Notes under the pieces: model-generated
The model's input: only the letters and a program-made list of their open reading frames with translations
What the model was told of the DNA's origin: nothing
Databases searched by the model: none
Translations under genes and position numbers: made by a program
Origin: Symsagittifera roscoffensis
Lineage: Eukaryota > Xenacoelomorpha > Acoela > Convolutidae
DNA: 60,000 bases
Reading direction: 5' to 3'
Assembly (NCBI RefSeq): GCF_963678635.1
Contig: NC_087069.1
Location: 43,168,688 to 43,228,687 of the forward strand
Shown here: positions 54,806-60,000 of the stretch, piece after piece
How positions within the stretch are numbered: position 1 is the stretch's first letter
Layout of the letters: each line of letters starts with the position of its first letter

Positions 54806-55218
54806 ATGCAACAAAGAAAACTACGCAGAAGCGGCTCTAGGATTTTTTCGAGGGTACGGGGGATTTCGAAGAACTTTGAAAGTTTTCTCGACCGGTTTCT
54901 TCAGCCGAACAAACATTTTAAAAATTTTTAGATAAGTTATAAGTTTGGCTGGCCAAACTTGATGTCATTAATAAAAATCAACGAGGGATCCTTTGAATGG
55001 CGTGGGGTTTGAACCCGTGAGAGAGTGTGGTAAAAAAAAACATTAGAATGAAGTGTTAAAAGGCGATGAATTGAAAAAGTAGAGACAAAAAATTATAAAA
55101 ATTATATTGTGAAAAGTGAAATTTAAAGAAACGTAATGGGTAGCAAATGCACTAGACAGGAGAAGAGATAACTTTGGAAAAAAAATTGTAAGTTTCATTA
55201 ATAACCCTCGAAAAAATC

Positions 55219-55248
55219 CATTATAATCGATTATACTCGATTATAATG
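55219..55248. repeat. 12-bp-arm palindrome
   Basis: CATTATAATCGA, spacer TTATAC, TCGATTATAATG: perfect arms. Related ATAATCGATTA/ATCGATTATT words follow at 55290-55310. Confidence 0.75.
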
Positions 55249-55349
55249 AGATTTATTGGCAAACAATGTTAGGATTATGATCCATTTTTAATGGATTACA
55301 ATCGATTATTTTATCATTTATGGATACTGACCATATTATGACACTATTA

Positions 55350-57980
55350 TTGCTTATGATCCATGGGCGCTCAGTGCGGTTTGAATTCAGAGCCCGACTT
55401 TTTTAACAATAGGTGAAACTTTTCAGCAAATCATTTTATCTTTTGGCTATACGAGATTAGTTTGCCCACATGATGCACTAATTTTGGCTTCTCAAAGACC
55501 CCAGCTGAACTTTGTGAATTATTTGTTGTTTTGACTTAATTTTGACGTAGTTTGAATGTTTTTGGAAATTTTCCGAGTTATTGCGACTTTCTATATCAGG
55601 CAAAATCCTTTGGATCTAATTAACAATCTCTATCTATGATATTACTAGTGAATTCCAACCTTATCAAAAAAGAACCAATTAGCACTAAATTCCACAAGAG
55701 CCGTCTTTTTCTAATTATATTTTGCTGCAGTCTGATGTAATTGAGACTAATTGTGTGCGCTAAAGGTTAACTATTAAAGCTAAAGCATATTTTATAAGTT
55801 CCAACGGTTGGATCGGAAGTCATCAACACGGGTAAAAAACACCAACTTAGACCGGAGATAGCCTATTTAAGCAAAAATTCGAGAAATATTGATTTTATGG
55901 CAGCAAAAGACACTAGATACAAACCCCGAAAAACATCCCTGTTGAAAGAAATCCCCCAGCGACTCCTTTTGGTATTAAAATTTGTTTCCCGGGAGAAGTG
56001 ATGCTTGAATTTAGAAATCGAGCAACCTGGGAAGTACTAATGGGATATGGATGAAGCTTGTAGGTAAGCCCCCCATGGAATTTCGACCCCAAATAGGGAG
56101 ATTGACCCCGGGTGACCCCAAGATAACCTTTGGAAGACCTGCTTGCGTTTCGGCCCAAAACTAAACGGAAAACATCTAACGAACTTTACCTGAGAACTCA
56201 CTACTGGGGTTAGAATGAGATAAATTAAAAGGAACAAGGGTGCACGAAAGATACTTGTACGTGCATCATCAGAAGCCTTGGGGATAAAGGATTATCTTGT
56301 TCTACAATTTGAGAGCTTGCGGAGGCAAATCGATCTGTTTTGAATTGGAAGAATTGGGACTGTCATAGTGATGGTCGAAAGGCTAGAGTGCGTGGGTATA
56401 TCTAAGGTTGAGAAACCTGAAGATTCGCTTGATAAAAAGAGATTACCGCCAAACTGAATTGCGAGAGGTGATTGTTTAGATTACTCGCAGACCCAAAAAT
56501 CTCGATAAGTGAGAGTTTACTTTCCGACTATACTATAGGCTTTGTATATTGGATAAATATTTGTTATCTTGAGTTTGTTTTCCATCAAACATCTACTTAG
56601 TCCAGTCAAAAGTCCAATGAAAACATCCTGGACGAGAGAAAGGGGTGCCATAGAGTTCGATATAGTAAACAATAGCCTCACAAAAAGTCCATAAAAAGGT
56701 ATTTTAAATGCGGGTTGGAAGCAGCTCTTCCCTATGCCGGTCCCAAAAAGCCAGAGAAGTACATCAGAACGAAATCCTTATGTCTAAGCCAGGAAACTTA
56801 CAAAGGCGCTCCTGAGCTAATAACATGGATTGCAGCTGCTCGAATCGAAATTCAATGTCAATTCCATCGGGAGAGATGAATAACCACGATTGGGGGTTGA
56901 TAGCATATGCGGAAGTTGCTCCCGCAAATGCTCTTGACAGATATCAAGGCGTAACTAGATTTGGGACGATCAGGTCGGATTGATTACCGTTAAGCAGCAT
57001 TTTGCTTAGGTTGCTTCCAGCATTTTGTTTGGGTCGCGTATGCAAATAGCTGGGATGTCGAACAAGCTACGATGGTACTACCCCTAAAATTGATAGTCGC
57101 GCCTCTGGACGAGCTCACTAACATGCCTGCCAATTTCCGAGATAAAATGGGCGGATCCAAAAACCAAGGTTGTCTAAAAGGCTTGCGGAGCTCGGTTCGA
57201 TGATGGAATGATGCCATTTCAGATGCACGCAGGTGACCGACCCGATTTTATCAATTTGATGCAAGAAAGAGGGCCTAACAGAGCTCTCCGGTCGGTCCGA
57301 TCCCTGGGAGAAGTAGCCAACGCGATCATACGAGCTCAGTCGAGAAACGACATGAATTGAGAGGAATTCAACAAAGGGCAGTATTTGTGGAGCTCCAAGA
57401 CCAGCTCTTGCGTGATGATTTAGGGAACATGGCTTACGCCGTTACTCGGTCCCAGGTTCTGCAGCCAAGTAACCAAACGTCGCGGTCAAGAAACAAAAAT
57501 GTCTTGTTTTTGCTAGCGTGGATGAGGTTGTACTGGATCAGGGGACTGAGGCAAGGCGCTAAGTGGTTGAGCAGATTAAAAGAATGCCACGTGTGGTTGC
57601 CAATTCGGGACAATAAAAGGCGAGCATAGACCTCCGGATTGAACAATTGTTGAGTGTCCAGAGTGATGTTCTGACATAGACATTGACGTTAATGATAGGC
57701 AGGTCAAGCAACTTTTTTTTATCCCTGTCCCACCCAGATAATCTGCTCCTTGAGGTTACCAGATCAACAATTGAGACAGACATTTACACTGTGAAGAATC
57801 GGGCATCCCAAAGCAACTGCTATGCAGAACGCTAGCCAAAATACTCTGAGATCTGTCCTAGGAAGACATTGCATCAAAGACCCTGAGCCTTACAACAGCT
57901 GATGAGACAGAGAGAGAGTAAGTCCGAGACCATTTGTGGAAGTGGGGTTCAGTATTCTAGCATGATGTAATAGTTTAAAC
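55350..57980. other. Unassigned, composition shifts upward in GC
   Basis: From about 55800 the GC content rises and stop-free stretches grow (for example + 57190-57360: FDDGMMPFQMHAGDRPDFIN; - 57217-56990). They lie upstream, on +, of the gypsy pol relic at 57990-59400 and could be its gag/protease part. I can identify no motif. Confidence 0.3.
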
Positions 57981-57989
57981 CCAGTCGGA

Positions 57990-59400
57990 AATTGTCACTT
58001 TGCTCATATCCAAGCCACGCTTCAACTATTCAGAGCAGCTAATCAAAGAAATTCAGGCTAGTGCAGCGGGAGGTCACATAAGAAAGACACACTTGTGGAA
58101 GCGAAGGGACCCAAGTAGATCCAAAAAAGGTGGAGGCAGTCAGCAACTGGCCAGTTCCTCCTTGACTGTGATTGAATTAGGTTCATCATAGGATTCTGCA
58201 ATTACTACAGACAGTTTGTGAAAAACTTTGGGGGATCGCAAGTCTTTTGTTGTCACTGACGAAAATGAAAGTGCCACTTAGTGGACAGACGAATGTTAGG
58301 CAGTTTTTGATTGTCTCAGCAAGGATATTCTCACGGACTTGGTACTGGAGGTTCCCAGTTACAACTGCAGATTCATATTAGATACACATGCGAAAAACAC
58401 AAGCCTAGGGCAGTAATCTCTTATATGATGGACGGAGAAGAACGCTTTATAGTCTATGCCAGCCGGGGAACTGTCAAAAATCGGCAACAATTTTTCGACG
58501 ACAAAGATTGACGCCCTGGCGTTGGTCCGAATAGTCAAGTTGTTCAAGCCCTAGTGATGATAAGGTTCAAAAACATCTACGGTGTTTTTCTGGGAACGGC
58601 TACCTTCTGAATTCTTTTTTTTAAATTGAGTCGATAGATCAACTATTCTACAGGGCTGTGTTGAATTGAAGTTCTACACTGGGGCGGACCTTAAGCCCAG
58701 AAATTGGAGCAATTCAGTACGAATCCGAGCTGCAGGCATACCAGTAGAGATGGAACGAGTTGAGCATTTGAGGATCCAACTTCAATTAAAAGTTTTGCCC
58801 GACAACCCAAAGACGTGGGACACCTTTTGTTCTATCTCAACCCAAAAGCAATTTAAAGATGCTCATAGAGCCCAGAGGCTCCTGAGAATGAAAATGCGAC
58901 GCCAGAAAGAACAGAATTGGAAAAAGGGCTCGCCTAAACTTACTCTATGTGAGATAAGGTTTTGGTGAGGGCCAACGATGTTACGTCGTTATGGCTACAG
59001 TTTGAAAGATCAAATACATGGCGGTGAAGCTAACCACACCAGACAGATCGTTTTCTTCTGAAACCCTTAAGTGAAACCCTAACCCGGCAAGATGCAGCCA
59101 ACTCCAGCAAGCAACCGACATCATTCCGATCAACCGTATTTTTCGACAATCTCTGAATCCAGAATAAGGACTTGGAGCCGAGGACCGAATACCAACATTA
59201 GATATGGTCAATAGGGCTATCCGTCCCTCATTCAGCCGCGTCGTCCCGGACGAAAATCAAAAAATAAGGCAAACTGCTCCCAACCGAGGAAACAATTCAG
59301 CCACGGAATAATACAGCAGAGAACTCTGACGCAGTGAAGCTTGAGGTTAAGGGAGAAGAAGGAAGCCTGGCCCCGCCTGTTGAAGGAGGAAATTAAAAAC
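57990..59400 (+). pseudogene. Ty3/gypsy pol relic (RT end, RNase H, integrase C-terminus)
   Basis: On + with frameshifts: GFCNYYRQFVKNFG-like words near 58185-58235 (RT connection), then WTDEC and FILDTHAKN (58375-58400), ISYMMDGEERFIVYASR (58415-58465) and FSTTKIDALALVRIVKLFK (58490-58545). These give the D...YASR...E pattern of gypsy RNase H. At 58880-58990 a RRQK...K stretch leads into DKVLVRANDV, the integrase C-terminal entry. Only about 300 bases separate RNase H from this, so the integrase core is deleted. GC-richer than all other elements here, so it is a different lineage. Confidence 0.6.
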
Positions 59401-60000
59401 TCGGGGCAGTGGCTCCAGAGAAGTAATTGAACACGGAAAGCCAGTTAGACAGTCCAAGACTTGATAACTTCTAGCTAGACTTAATGTCTACTTACAATTC
59501 TCCATGCTTTTTGTGCAAATCATACAAAGTTGTGACTCCAACTTGAAAAAAAGAGTCAATTATATCGACATGTCTATCAACAAAGAGGTTGGCTAACAAT
59601 TTGATGAGTAAATTAAATAGCGTTTAGATCTCCAGGTTAATATATCCTGATCTATACAGCATATCAACCATTTGAGTATTTACTTAGTGGGGATTGATTG
59701 ATCGATGGGTCTGCGATTAACTGGTTTATGTGAGGGCTCAAGTAGGCTAGAGAAAACTCAATAGAGTAGAACATTATGGTATAGTGTAGTAGAAAACAGG
59801 GATGGCAGAAACAGGAGTTTATAGCAGAAAACAGGAGTTATTTTGAATTCATAGGACGGATAGAGATACTAGAGATAATTTTACACGGCCATAGAAAAAG
59901 GTACTTTTCAGTCCATGAGGGGCAAGTGATGACGGTCCACAAAAATACAAATAACTCTATCGGATCTCGGTAACTAGAGGCTAGAACAAAACCAAAATTC
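59400..60000. other. No gene recognised
   Basis: AT-rich return after the gypsy relic. Contains imperfect short direct words (AGAAAACAGG-ATGGCAGAAACAGGAGTTTATAGCAGAAAACAGGAGTT split at 59795-59840) and no coding signal. Confidence 0.4.

Overview
The window looks like a repeat-rich, gene-poor, AT-rich region of an invertebrate animal nuclear genome. I see no operons, no bacterial gene spacing, no rRNA and no intact long ORF. I do see degraded BEL/Pao (a metazoan-restricted retroelement group), Ty3/gypsy and LINE relics, family B DNA polymerase relics of the Polinton/Maverick kind, many small DNA-transposon derivatives, and a few short spliced genes with GT-AG introns. The phylum cannot be fixed from the sequence. 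Almost every protein-coding trace except the small Thr-rich secreted proteins is broken.

Layout. 1-12998: a head-to-tail tandem array. Unit A is 1-6642, unit B is 6643-12900 and unit C is a stub at 12901-12998. Each full unit carries, on the + strand, a decayed family B DNA polymerase fragment (motif A onward). On the - strand it carries a two-exon gene for a small secreted Thr/Ser-rich protein (unit A about 153 aa, unit B about 157 aa). Comparing the units gives empty and filled sites for two insertions in unit B: a 931-bp element (8483-9413) and a 1034-bp element with perfect 8-bp target duplications (10182-11215). 13070-13745 is a GC-richer island of unknown origin. 13750-19380 is mostly AT-rich sequence without recognisable genes, holding two copies of a 200-bp MITE, a tRNA-like box A and dispersed repeats. 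19383-24429 is a short-LTR Ty3/gypsy-type retrotransposon with all domains in order but broken.

24430-28100 is a nest of MITEs sharing GGCTCTTTTCC termini, plus a 26.5-27.9 kb region bounded by inverted arrays of a GAGCGGTTT motif. 29500-33200 holds rearranged BEL/Pao pieces (integrase and RNase H-side pol on -, gag on +). 33880-34575 is a LINE 3' end with an internal inversion. 35690-36972 holds the clearest gene of the window: a two-exon, - strand gene for a signal-peptide, Thr/Pro-rich protein with a hydrophobic tail, carrying a MITE in its intron. 37180-37790 is another MITE cluster.

38050-50600 (- strand) is a Ty3/gypsy relic (gag with zinc knuckle, then RT, RNase H, integrase) in which the RT-RNase H-integrase part is followed by family B DNA polymerase sequence. 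This whole composite is tandemly duplicated (about 39630-43455 and 43455-46830). 50600-57900 is largely unassigned, with a strong 26-bp-arm hairpin at 54579-54645. 57990-59400 is a second, GC-richer Ty3/gypsy relic (RT end, RNase H, integrase C-terminus) on +.

Nothing here looks like a working multi-gene pathway. The best leads are the tandem-array secreted-protein genes, the separate spliced mucin-like gene, the 8-bp-TSD MITE family and the duplicated gypsy/polymerase composite.
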